From contig NZ_POQS01000009.1 of the NCBI RefSeq assembly GCF_002885955.2, forward strand, positions 69,437-133,436: a stretch of DNA of 64,000 nt, in the 5' to 3' direction. Of this stretch, positions 53,537-61,114 are shown in pieces. The notes under the pieces are model-generated. The model worked only from the letters and a program-made list of their open reading frames with translations, made no database searches and was not told the DNA's origin. Source of the stretch: Achromobacter pulmonis. GTDB lineage: Bacteria; Pseudomonadota; Gammaproteobacteria; Burkholderiales; Burkholderiaceae_B. Position 1 is the first letter of the stretch, and each line of letters starts with the position of its first letter. Both the position numbers and the translations under genes were made by a program.

Positions 53537-54988
53537 ATGCGTTTCGACCTGAAATCCTTCCGTTTCACGGATTCCGAACTCGCGCCCGAGGCGCTCGCCG
53601 TCGCCGGCGCCGACCGCAGCCTGAGCTGGGCGCAGCTGAGCGACGAAGCCACCGCCTGGGCAGAGCAGGCGCGCCGCCACGGGCTGGGGCCCGACGTGCC
53701 GGTGGCGATATACGGCCACAAGGAGGCGTCGTTCTTCGTCGCCATGGTCGGGGCGCTGTCCATGGGCGCGCCGTTCGTGCCGGTCGACACCATCTATCCC
53801 GCCGAGCGCCTGCGCCGCATCGTCGAGATCGTGCGCCCCGGCGCCGTTTACGACGCGGCTACCGGCGCGTTCGCGCCGCACGAGGGTGCCATGCTGCAGG
53901 AGCGCGGCCTGGCCTACGTCATGTTCACCTCGGGCAGCACGGGCGATCCGAAGGGCGTGCAGATCGGCCGCGAAAGCGTGGGGCTGCTGGGCGACTGGAT
54001 GCTGGGCAGCTTCGGCCTGGGCGAGGCGCCGGTGTTCATGAACCAGGCGCCGTTCAGCTTCGATCTGTCGATGTACGAGGTGTTCGCCACTCTGGCCTCG
54101 GGCGGCAGCTGCGTGCTGAACGCGCGCGAGCAGATCGCGCAGGCCGCCGCCTGGGTGCCGCGCCTGGCCGCGCATGGCGTGACGGTCTGGGTGTCGACGC
54201 CGTCCTTCGCGCATCAACAGCTGGCCAACCGCGATTTCTCACCGGCCGCGCTGCCCACGCTGCGCACCTTCCTATTCTGCGGCGAGCCGCTGCCGGCGGC
54301 GCTGGCGCGCAAGCTGCGCCAGCGTTTCCCCGACGCGGTCATCCTGAACACCTACGGCCCGACCGAGGCCACCGTGGCCACCACCTGGATCGAAGTCACC
54401 GACGCCGTGCTGGCCGCGCACGACCCGCTGCCGGTGGGCCGCGCCAAGCCGGACAGCGTGCTGCTGGTCGACGAGGGCGGCGAGATCTGCATCGTGGGCG
54501 ACCACGTCATGCGCGGCTATCTGAACCGCGCCGACCTGAACCAGGCCAAGCTCTACACCTATGCCGACGGCCGGCGGGCGTTTCGCACCGGCGACCTGGG
54601 GCAGATGGGGGAGGAGGGGCTGCTGTTCTGCCGCGGCCGCATGGACGATCAGATCAAGCTGAACGGCTATCGCATCGAACTGGCCGAGATCGACGAGGCG
54701 CTGCACGGCCTGCCGGGCGTGGAGGGCGGCGCCTGCGCCGTGCTGCGCCGGCCCGACGGCACGGCGGTGCGCCTGATCGGCTTCGTGGCCGGCGTGGCGC
54801 CGGCGGACCAGCCGGCGAGCCTGCTGGCGCCGCAGGCCCTGGATGACTGGAAGGCGCGGCTGGCGCAGCGCCTGCCGCCTTATATGGTGCCGTCCGAACT
54901 GGTGGCCTGCGCGGCGCTACCCATGTCGAACAACCACAAGATCGACCGCAAGAAGCTGGTCGAGATCTACAGCGCGATTCCGGTGTAG
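53537..54988 (+). CDS. dltA: D-alanine--D-alanyl carrier protein ligase-like (DltA)
   Basis: 483 residues, slightly short for the ANL superfamily, as DltA is. Phosphate loop MFTSGSTGDPKGV, FMNQAPFSFDLSMYEVFATLASGG typical of DltA, NTYGPTEATVATTW, FRTGDLGQMGEEGLLFCRGRMDDQIKLNGYRIELAEIDEAL and the C-terminal Lys in MSNNHKIDRKKL. It activates D-alanine with ATP and loads DltC. Last gene of the operon; its stop is immediately next to that of the convergent yggT. Confidence 0.93.
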   Translation: MRFDLKSFRFTDSELAPEALAVAGADRSLSWAQLSDEATAWAEQARRHGLGPDVPVAIYGHKEASFFVAMVGALSMGAPFVPVDTIYPAERLRRIVEIVRPGAVYDAATGAFAPHEGAMLQERGLAYVMFTSGSTGDPKGVQIGRESVGLLGDWMLGSFGLGEAPVFMNQAPFSFDLSMYEVFATLASGGSCVLNAREQIAQAAAWVPRLAAHGVTVWVSTPSFAHQQLANRDFSPAALPTLRTFLFCGEPLPAALARKLRQRFPDAVILNTYGPTEATVATTWIEVTDAVLAAHDPLPVGRAKPDSVLLVDEGGEICIVGDHVMRGYLNRADLNQAKLYTYADGRRAFRTGDLGQMGEEGLLFCRGRMDDQIKLNGYRIELAEIDEALHGLPGVEGGACAVLRRPDGTAVRLIGFVAGVAPADQPASLLAPQALDDWKARLAQRLPPYMVPSELVACAALPMSNNHKIDRKKLVEIYSAIPV

Positions 54989-55549
54989 CTAGATGCCCAT
55001 CATGCCGTAGCTCAGGCGGGCCAGGATCATCAGCAGGATCTGCGCGGCCACCAGCAGCACCAGCGGCGAGAAGTCGATCGAGGTGCGCGGCAGCACGCGG
55101 CGGATGGGGTTGAGCAGCGGGTCGGTCAGCGCCTGCAGCAGCGGCATCATGGGCGCCATCGGATTGACCCACGACAGCACCGCCTGGATCAGCGTCAGCC
55201 AGACCACCAGGTTGAGCGCCCATTTGGCCGCCAGGATCAGCGCCGAGCCCATGGCCGCGGGCAGCAGCTCGGCGGGAATCAGCGCGCCGATGGCCACCAG
55301 CCAGATCAGCACCAGGTAGACCAGCGCCGACAGCCACACGGCGACCAGGCTGGTCCAGTCGATCTTGTTGCCGGCGGGAATGATCTTGCGCAGCGGCGAC
55401 ACCAGCCAGTTGGTGGCCTGGTAGACCGCGCGGGCCAGGGGATTGAAGGGATGCAGCCGTATGGCGTGCATCCATGCGCGGGCGATTAGCGCCGCGCCGA
55501 ACAGCGTGAACAGGATTTCGAGAAGGAAACGGAAGATTTCACCGAGCAT
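54989..55549 (-). CDS. YggT family membrane protein
   Basis: 186 residues from ATG 55549; a GTG four codons upstream is also open. Two YggT repeats, each with helices and the NPLxRxVxxxTxxLxxPLRKIIP-like element (NPLARAVYQATNWLVSPLRKIIPAGNKIDWTSLVAVWL and LLQALTDPLLNPIRRVLPRTSIDFSPLVLLVAAQILL). Family function is unclear; linked in some bacteria to osmotic tolerance or division. Confidence 0.9.
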   Translation of the reverse strand: MLGEIFRFLLEILFTLFGAALIARAWMHAIRLHPFNPLARAVYQATNWLVSPLRKIIPAGNKIDWTSLVAVWLSALVYLVLIWLVAIGALIPAELLPAAMGSALILAAKWALNLVVWLTLIQAVLSWVNPMAPMMPLLQALTDPLLNPIRRVLPRTSIDFSPLVLLVAAQILLMILARLSYGMMGI

Positions 55550-55646
55550 GGACACGTTCACCCTGAAAAAGAGGAGTCAATTGTCGCACGCGCCACCGTG
55601 AAAAAAACCCCTCCATGCGGCCGGTGCAGACGGCCTCGCGACAAAA

Positions 55647-55674
55647 AAGCCGCCCGGCATGGGCCGGGCGGCTT
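55647..55674 (-). terminator. Intrinsic terminator of the histone-like gene
   Basis: On the minus strand a 12-bp stem (55674-55663 with 55658-55647) and 4-base loop run into a T-tract (55648-55643). It lies 32 bases after the stop codon of the histone-like gene. Confidence 0.85.
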
Positions 55675-55705
55675 CTGGCGAAGCTAGGGCTTCGAACCGT
55701 CCTGA

Positions 55706-56308
55706 TTAGGGACGGCCACCGGTCGGGAACGGCCACGACGCGGCGGGGTTCAGCGCGGTCTTCGCGCCCGGGGCGGCAGCCGTGGACGGCGGCGTTACGG
55801 GCTTCTTCGGAGCGGCTTTCTTCGCGGCAGGCTTCTTGGCAGCGGCCGGCTTCTTGGCAGCAGCAGGCTTGGCGGCAGCGGGAGCCTTCTTGGCGGCGGG
55901 GGCCTTCTTGGCAACCGCCTTCTTGGCGACGGCCTTCTTGGCTACCGCTTTCTTGGCGACGGCCTTCTTGGCAGGCGCCTTCTTGGCGACGGCCTTCTTG
56001 GCTACCGCTTTCTTGGCGACGACCTTCTTGGCTACTGCCTTCTTGGCGACGGCTTTCTTGGCAACCGCCTTCTTGGCGACGGCCTTCTTGGCTACCGCTT
56101 TCTTGGCGACGGCCTTCTTGGCGGCAACCTTCTTGACTGCCGGCTTCTTGGCGGCAACCTTCTTCACTGCCGGTTTCTTGGCGGCGACTTTCTTGACGGC
56201 TACCTTCTTGACGGCAGCTTTCTTGGCCGGGGCGGCCTTCTTAGCTACTGCCTTCTTGGCGGCGGGCTTTTTCACCGCTTTCTTTACGGCTTTCTTGGCT
56301 GTTGCCAT
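55706..56308 (-). CDS. Histone H1-like Lys/Ala-rich DNA-binding protein
   Basis: 200 residues from ATG 56308 (AAGGAG seven bases upstream; an ATG two codons earlier is too close to it). Almost the whole chain is repeats of KKAVA, KKPAA and KKAPA type pentads, with only Lys, Ala, Val and Pro, followed by a short ordinary tail (TALNPAASWPFPTGGRP). This is the eukaryotic-H1-tail-like class, as in the Bordetella BpH1 and AlgP proteins, which bind DNA and compact the nucleoid. Such repeat genes vary in length between strains. Confidence 0.9.
   Translation of the reverse strand: MATAKKAVKKAVKKPAAKKAVAKKAAPAKKAAVKKVAVKKVAAKKPAVKKVAAKKPAVKKVAAKKAVAKKAVAKKAVAKKAVAKKAVAKKAVAKKVVAKKAVAKKAVAKKAPAKKAVAKKAVAKKAVAKKAVAKKAPAAKKAPAAAKPAAAKKPAAAKKPAAKKAAPKKPVTPPSTAAAPGAKTALNPAASWPFPTGGRP
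55860..56160 (-). repeat. Imperfect 15-bp tandem repeats inside the histone-like gene
   Basis: About twenty tandem units of a CTTCTTGGC-GACGGC or CTTCTTGGC-TACCGC type (read on the plus strand), each encoding a Lys-Lys-Ala-Val-Ala-type pentad. Units keep the reading frame while differing at third positions. Such arrays can gain or lose units by slippage. Confidence 0.75.
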
Positions 56309-56664
56309 GGTCATGCTCCTTAGGTTCAGGGGTCCCAGAACTTAAACCCGTGCCCCGACCCACCCTTCGGCGGACCGTGCCCGGGCTATTCATCGGCGCA
56401 TGCCGCTGTCCTGTGCGAGCAACAGCTACTACGGTTTGCGCTAATGAATTCGGCACAGCCATTTGATATGGCCCCCGCTCCTTTGGCGCGAGCCATTTCA
56501 AATGGCGCCGGCCGGCAGCCCGATCACGGGCCCCGACCGCTTGTTCTACGTGTTCGAAAACGATTCCGGAACACCCTGACCAGAGAGCGCATCATCGAGC
56601 CTGTCGCGAACGCGACGCCCCTGGTTCAGGGGCGTGCCCGCGCCGGGCCCGATGGCGTACTGCC
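56309..56664. other. 356-bp intergenic region between nrdB and the histone-like gene
   Basis: It contains two short palindromes, GCCATTTGATATGGC (56458-56472, imperfect) and GCCATTTCAAATGGC (56492-56506, perfect), and an ACGCCCCTG-GTT-CAGGGGCGT hairpin (56615-56635) about 30 bases after the nrdB stop without a T-tract. The histone-like promoter should lie here, but none was clear. Confidence 0.55.
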
Positions 56665-57864
56665 TTACTCCCAGCTCAGCGTGCCACCGGTTTGGTATTC
56701 GATCACGCGAGTTTCAAAAAAGTTGCGTTCCTTTTTAAGGTCGATCATTTCCGCCATCCACGGGAAGGGATTCTCTTCCTGCGGGAACAGCGGCTCGATA
56801 CCGATTTGCTGGCAACGGCGGTTGGCGATGAAGCGCAGGTAGGACTTGAACATGGGTGCGTTCAGGCCCAGCACGCCGCGCGGCATCGTGTCTTCGGCGT
56901 AAGCGTATTCGAGTTCGACCGCTTTGCGGAAGAGTTCTCGGATTTCTTCGCGGAATTCCGGCGTCCACAGATGCGGATTTTCCAGCTTGATGGTGTTGAT
57001 GAGGTCGATGCCGAAGTTGCAGTGCATGGATTCATCGCGAAGGATGTACATGTACTGCTCGGCCGCGCCGGTCATCTTGTTCTGGCGGCCCAGCGCCAGG
57101 ATCTGCGTGAAGCCAACGTAGAAGAACAGGCCTTCCATCAGGCAGGCGAAGACGATCAGCGACTTCAGCAGCGTCTGGTCGGCTTCGGGAGTGCCCGTCT
57201 TGAAGTTGGGGTCCGCGATCGCGTCGATGAACGGGATCAGGAATTCGTCCTTGGCGCGGATGGACGGGACTTCGTTGTAGGCGTTGAAGATCTCCGCCTC
57301 GTCCAGGTCCAGGCTTTCGACGATGTATTGATAGGCGTGCGTGTGGATCGCTTCCTCGAACGCCTGGCGCAGCAGGAACTGGCGGCACTCGGGCGCCGTG
57401 ATGTGGCGGTAGGTGCCCAGCACGATGTTGTTCGCGGCCAGCGAGTCGGCCGTGACGAAAAAGCCCAGGTTGCGCTTGACGATGCGGCGCTCGTCCTCGG
57501 TGAGCCCGTTCGGGTTCTTCCAGAGGGCGATGTCGCGCGACATGTTGATCTCTTGCGGCATCCAGTGGTTGGCGCAAGTGGCCAGGTACTTCTCCCATGC
57601 CCACTTGTACTTGAAGGGCACGAGCTGGTTGACGTCCGTCTGGCCGTTGATGACGCGCTTGTCGGCAACCTTCACGCGTTGCGAGGTGGCGGAGCCGCTG
57701 ACCGCCAGGCCGGCCGCGTGTTCAGGCGCGGCAGGCGTGGGCAGGGCGGCGTCGCCGAACACGCCGGTCGCGGCCCGCACGGCGGGCTCGGCCTGGCCGC
57801 CCGCCGCGGGAGCGGGCGATTGCGCAGGTTGCGTGGCGATGTTGTCGTCTTCCCAATTAATCAT
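56665..57864 (-). CDS. nrdB: Ribonucleoside-diphosphate reductase, beta subunit (class Ia)
   Basis: 399 residues. A ~75-residue Ala/Pro-rich N-terminal extension precedes the ferritin-like core. Iron ligands appear in FEEAIHTHAYQYIVESLDLDEAEIF (also the radical Tyr region) and RDESMHCNFGIDLINTIK. The C-terminal ...YQTGGTLSWE tail is the part that docks on NrdA. It holds the diiron-tyrosyl radical for nucleotide reduction. 20 bases downstream of nrdA, same operon. Confidence 0.95.
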   Translation of the reverse strand: MINWEDDNIATQPAQSPAPAAGGQAEPAVRAATGVFGDAALPTPAAPEHAAGLAVSGSATSQRVKVADKRVINGQTDVNQLVPFKYKWAWEKYLATCANHWMPQEINMSRDIALWKNPNGLTEDERRIVKRNLGFFVTADSLAANNIVLGTYRHITAPECRQFLLRQAFEEAIHTHAYQYIVESLDLDEAEIFNAYNEVPSIRAKDEFLIPFIDAIADPNFKTGTPEADQTLLKSLIVFACLMEGLFFYVGFTQILALGRQNKMTGAAEQYMYILRDESMHCNFGIDLINTIKLENPHLWTPEFREEIRELFRKAVELEYAYAEDTMPRGVLGLNAPMFKSYLRFIANRRCQQIGIEPLFPQEENPFPWMAEMIDLKKERNFFETRVIEYQTGGTLSWE

Positions 57865-57884
57865 GATTCATTCTCCGGAGGCGG

Positions 57885-60812
57885 TTATTGGCAGGCTTCG
57901 CACTCTTCGAAGCCGGGGTCGCCCGGCCGCATGGTGCAAACCGCCCCGAGAACTTCGGGTTCCGGCAAAACAGTTGCGGCAGCCACGGCAGGCGCCGTGG
58001 ATTGGACTCCCGCGCTGACGGCGTTCAGTTCGCCGCCGCGACCCGTGGACTTCTCGGCGCTGGTGGCGCCCAGGGTGCGCAGGTAGTAGGTCGTCTTCAG
58101 GCCACGCTTCCAGGCCAGCTTGTAGGTGTCGTCCAGCTTCTTGCCCGAAGCGCCGGCCATGTAGATGTTCAGCGACTGGGCCTGATCGATCCACTTCTGG
58201 CGACGCGAAGCGCATTCCACCAGCCAGCTCGGTTCGACTTCGAACGCGGTGGCGTAGAGTTCGCGGAGTTCGGAAGGTACGCGATCGATGCGGGACAGGC
58301 TGCCGTCGAAGTACTTGAGGTCGGCGACCATGACTTCGTCCCAGAGACCGAGTTTCTTCAGGTCACGCACGAGGTAATCGTTAACGACCGTGAACTCGCC
58401 GGAGAGATTCGATTTGACGTACAAGTTCTGGAAAGTGGGTTCGATGCACGCAGATACACCAATGATATTGGAAATAGTCGCGGTTGGGGCGATTGCGATG
58501 CAATTGGAGTTGCGCATGCCGTGTTCTTTGATGCGCGCGCGCAACGCATCCCAATCGAGCGTGCTCGACTCATCGACGTCGACGTGACCGCCGCGCTCAT
58601 CGCGCAGCATCTTCAACGTGTCTTGCGGCAGGATGCCGCGCGACCACAGCGAGCCTTCATACGATTGATAGCGGCCGCGTTCTTCGGCCAGCAGGCTCGA
58701 AGCCCAGTACGCGTGATAGCACACGGCTTCCATCGAGGTGTCGGCGAATTCGACAGCGGCCTGCGAAGCGTAAGGCACGCGCATCATCTGCAGGCAGTCC
58801 TGGAAGCCCATGATGCCCATGCCCACCGGACGATGGCGCGCGTTCGAGTTGCGGGCCTTGTCGACGGCGTAATAGTTGATGTCGATCACGTTGTCGAGCA
58901 TGCGCATAGCGATGCGCACCGTGCGCTTGATCTTCTCGTGGTCGAGTTCGAAACCGCCGCCGGCGGCCGGCTTCATGTGCGCGACCAGGTTCACCGAACC
59001 CAGGTTGCACACCGCGATTTCGGATTCGTTGGTGTTCAGCGTGATCTCGGTGCACAGGTTCGAGCTGTGGACCACGCCCACGTGCTGCTGCGGCGAACGG
59101 ATGTTGCACGGATCCTTGAAGGTGATCCACGGGTGGCCGGTTTCGAACAGCATCGACAGCATCTTGCGCCACAGCGAGACGGCCGGCATCTTCTTGAAGA
59201 GCTTCAGTTCGCCGCTGGCGACGCGGGCTTCGTAGCCCAGGTAGGCGCGCTCGAATTCCTGGCCGACCTTGTCGTGCAGGTCAGGGCAGTCCGACGGCGA
59301 GAACAGGGTCCATTCGCCGTTTTCCATGACGCGCTTCATGAACAGGTCGGGAATCCAGTTCGCCGTGTTCATGTCGTGGGTGCGGCGGCGTTCGTCGCCG
59401 GTGTTCTTGCGCAGTTCGAGGAATTCCTCGATGTCCAGGTGCCACGTTTCCAGGTAGGTGCAGACGGCGCCCTTGCGCTTGCCGCCCTGGTTCACCGCGA
59501 CCGCGGTGTCGTTGACGACCTTCAGGAACGGCACCACGCCCTGGCTTTCGCCGTTGGTGCCCTTGATGTGGCTGCGCAGCGCGCGCACCGGGGTCCAGTC
59601 GTTGCCCAGGCCGCCGGCGTACTTGGCCAGCAGCGCGTTTTCCTTGATGGCGTCGTAGATGCCTTCCAGGTCGTCGGAGACGGTGGTCAGGTAGCACGAC
59701 GACAGCTGCGAGTGCAGGGTGCCCGAGTTGAACAGCGTCGGCGTCGAGCTCATGAAGTCGAACGAGGACAGGATCTCGTAGAACTCGATGGCGCGCGCTT
59801 CGCGGTCGGTCTCGCGCAGCGCCAGGCCCATGGCCACGCGCATGAAGAACACCTGCGGCAGTTCGATGCGGGTGCCGCGGATGTGCAGGAAGTAGCGGTC
59901 GTACAGCGTCTGCAGGCCCAGGTAGCTGAACTGCAGGTCGCGCTTGGCGTTCAGGGCCTGGCCCAGCTTGGCCAGGTCGAAGCTGGCCAGTTCGGGCGAC
60001 AGCAGGCCGCCTTCGATGCCGCGGGCGATGAAGGTGGGGAAGTATTCGGCGTAGCGGGTGCTCATGCCGTCCTGCGAGACTTCTTCGCCCAGCACTTCCT
60101 TGCGGATCGTGTGCAGCAGCAGGCGCGCGGTGACCTGGCTGTAGGCCGGGTCTTTTTCGACCAGCGCGCGCGCCGACAGGATGGCGGACTTGAACACTTC
60201 GTCGACGGGGATGCCGTCATACAGGTTCTTGACCGTTTCCTTCAGGATCGCTTCGGTGTCGATGAATTCGGCCAGGCCTTCGCCAGCGGCGACGATGGTG
60301 GCGCGCAGTTCGGCCAGGTTCAGCGGACGGCGCACGCCGGCGTCGGTCACGTTCAGCGCGTGTTCCTGCGGCGCGGCGGCGGCCTTTTCCTGGCCTTCGG
60401 CGGCAGCGGCAGCGGCGCGTTCCTGGGTGCGCTTTTCGCGGTACAGCACGTAGGAGCGGGCGACGTCATGCTGGCCCGAGCGCATCAGCGCCAGTTCGAC
60501 CTGGTCCTGCACGTCTTCGATGTGGAAGGTGCCGCCGCCGGGGCGGTTGCGCACCAGCGCGTTGACGACCTGCGAGGTCAGCGATTCCACCAGTTCGCGC
60601 ACGCGCGCGGACGCGGCTCCCTGGCCGCCGTTGACCGCCAGGAAGGCCTTGGTCATGGCGATGGCGATCTTGTTGGGTTCGAACCCGACCACCGAGCCAT
60701 TGCGGCGGATCAGGTTGTAGCTGGCCCATTGCCCGTTGTCGGCGGCGGGGGAGTCGGTTTGCGAGGGCGGCACGGCCGTGGGCCGGGTCACAGAGGCGAT
60801 CGTAGTCTGCAT
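57885..60812 (-). CDS. nrdA: Ribonucleoside-diphosphate reductase, alpha subunit (class Ia)
   Basis: 975 residues from ATG 60812 with AGGAG upstream. N-terminal ATP-cone (VIRRNGSVVGFEPNKIAIAMTKAFLAV, ~residues 35-130) for allosteric control by ATP/dATP. The catalytic barrel has SCYLTTVSDDLEGIYDAI, SNLCTEITLNTNESEIAVCNLGSVNL, and AIAPTATISNIIGVSACIEPTFQN. The C-terminal redox pair is in FEECEACQ. It reduces NDPs to dNDPs with NrdB. Two NrdR-like boxes lie ~140 bases upstream. Confidence 0.97.
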   Translation of the reverse strand: MQTTIASVTRPTAVPPSQTDSPAADNGQWASYNLIRRNGSVVGFEPNKIAIAMTKAFLAVNGGQGAASARVRELVESLTSQVVNALVRNRPGGGTFHIEDVQDQVELALMRSGQHDVARSYVLYREKRTQERAAAAAAEGQEKAAAAPQEHALNVTDAGVRRPLNLAELRATIVAAGEGLAEFIDTEAILKETVKNLYDGIPVDEVFKSAILSARALVEKDPAYSQVTARLLLHTIRKEVLGEEVSQDGMSTRYAEYFPTFIARGIEGGLLSPELASFDLAKLGQALNAKRDLQFSYLGLQTLYDRYFLHIRGTRIELPQVFFMRVAMGLALRETDREARAIEFYEILSSFDFMSSTPTLFNSGTLHSQLSSCYLTTVSDDLEGIYDAIKENALLAKYAGGLGNDWTPVRALRSHIKGTNGESQGVVPFLKVVNDTAVAVNQGGKRKGAVCTYLETWHLDIEEFLELRKNTGDERRRTHDMNTANWIPDLFMKRVMENGEWTLFSPSDCPDLHDKVGQEFERAYLGYEARVASGELKLFKKMPAVSLWRKMLSMLFETGHPWITFKDPCNIRSPQQHVGVVHSSNLCTEITLNTNESEIAVCNLGSVNLVAHMKPAAGGGFELDHEKIKRTVRIAMRMLDNVIDINYYAVDKARNSNARHRPVGMGIMGFQDCLQMMRVPYASQAAVEFADTSMEAVCYHAYWASSLLAEERGRYQSYEGSLWSRGILPQDTLKMLRDERGGHVDVDESSTLDWDALRARIKEHGMRNSNCIAIAPTATISNIIGVSACIEPTFQNLYVKSNLSGEFTVVNDYLVRDLKKLGLWDEVMVADLKYFDGSLSRIDRVPSELRELYATAFEVEPSWLVECASRRQKWIDQAQSLNIYMAGASGKKLDDTYKLAWKRGLKTTYYLRTLGATSAEKSTGRGGELNAVSAGVQSTAPAVAAATVLPEPEVLGAVCTMRPGDPGFEECEACQ

Positions 60813-60953
60813 GGAAGCTCCTGTGCGAAAAGCGCGTAGATGACGACATGACGGGGTCATGTCCGGTACGAAATCGGGTCTTTTTGAGGGGAATCGCGAC
60901 GCTTGGACGCCTAGTCCAAATGGCGTGGCTGAAGGGAATCAGCGCATAAGCGA

Positions 60954-61000
60954 CCACAATATGTAGTGTAGCATCCCTCGATGGACACTAATTCTAGTGA
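60954..61000 (-). promoter_or_regulatory. Paired NrdR boxes upstream of nrdAB
   Basis: Box 1 CCACAATATGTAGTGT (60954-60969) matches the NrdR consensus ACACWATATATWGTGT at 14 of 16 positions; box 2 ACACTAATTCTAGTGA (60985-61000) at 12 of 16. Their starts are 31 bases apart, three helical turns, the spacing typical of tandem NrdR sites. NrdR-ATP/dATP would repress nrdAB. The nrdR gene is not in the window. Confidence 0.75.
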
Positions 61001-61062
61001 TCGAGTGCGACAGCGACAAGAAGAAGATAAGACGGGATTCACAAAAGGTGTTACCAAATGCA

Positions 61063-61090
61063 CTGGGCGCGCCCAGCAAGGCGCGCCCAG
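61063..61090. other. GC-rich hairpin downstream of the indolepyruvate oxidoreductase gene
   Basis: CTGGGCGCGC (61063-61072) pairs perfectly with GCGCGCCCAG (61081-61090) across an 8-base loop, 24 bases after the stop codon at 61115. It lacks a T-tract, so intrinsic termination is doubtful. Confidence 0.4.
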
Positions 61091-61114
61091 GAAGCTGCGG
61101 CTGAAAGCAAGCGT

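Noticed and set aside
55860..56160. Regular short repeats that could suggest a CRISPR array
   Set aside because: Units are contiguous 15-bp codon repeats within a coding frame with no spacers; no cas genes are near.
55782..56345. Plus-strand frame encoding a hydrophobic Phe-Leu-Ala-Thr repeat protein
   Set aside because: Exact antisense of the Lys/Ala-repeat histone-like gene, which has a good ribosome-binding site and terminator on its own strand.
57888..60839. 983-residue plus-strand open frame opposite nrdA
   Set aside because: Shadow of nrdA, whose ATP-cone, barrel motifs and C-terminal CEAC are unambiguous.
61063..61090. Intrinsic terminator of the indolepyruvate oxidoreductase gene
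   Set aside because: The hairpin is strong but no T-tract follows on the minus strand, so it is listed only as a hairpin.
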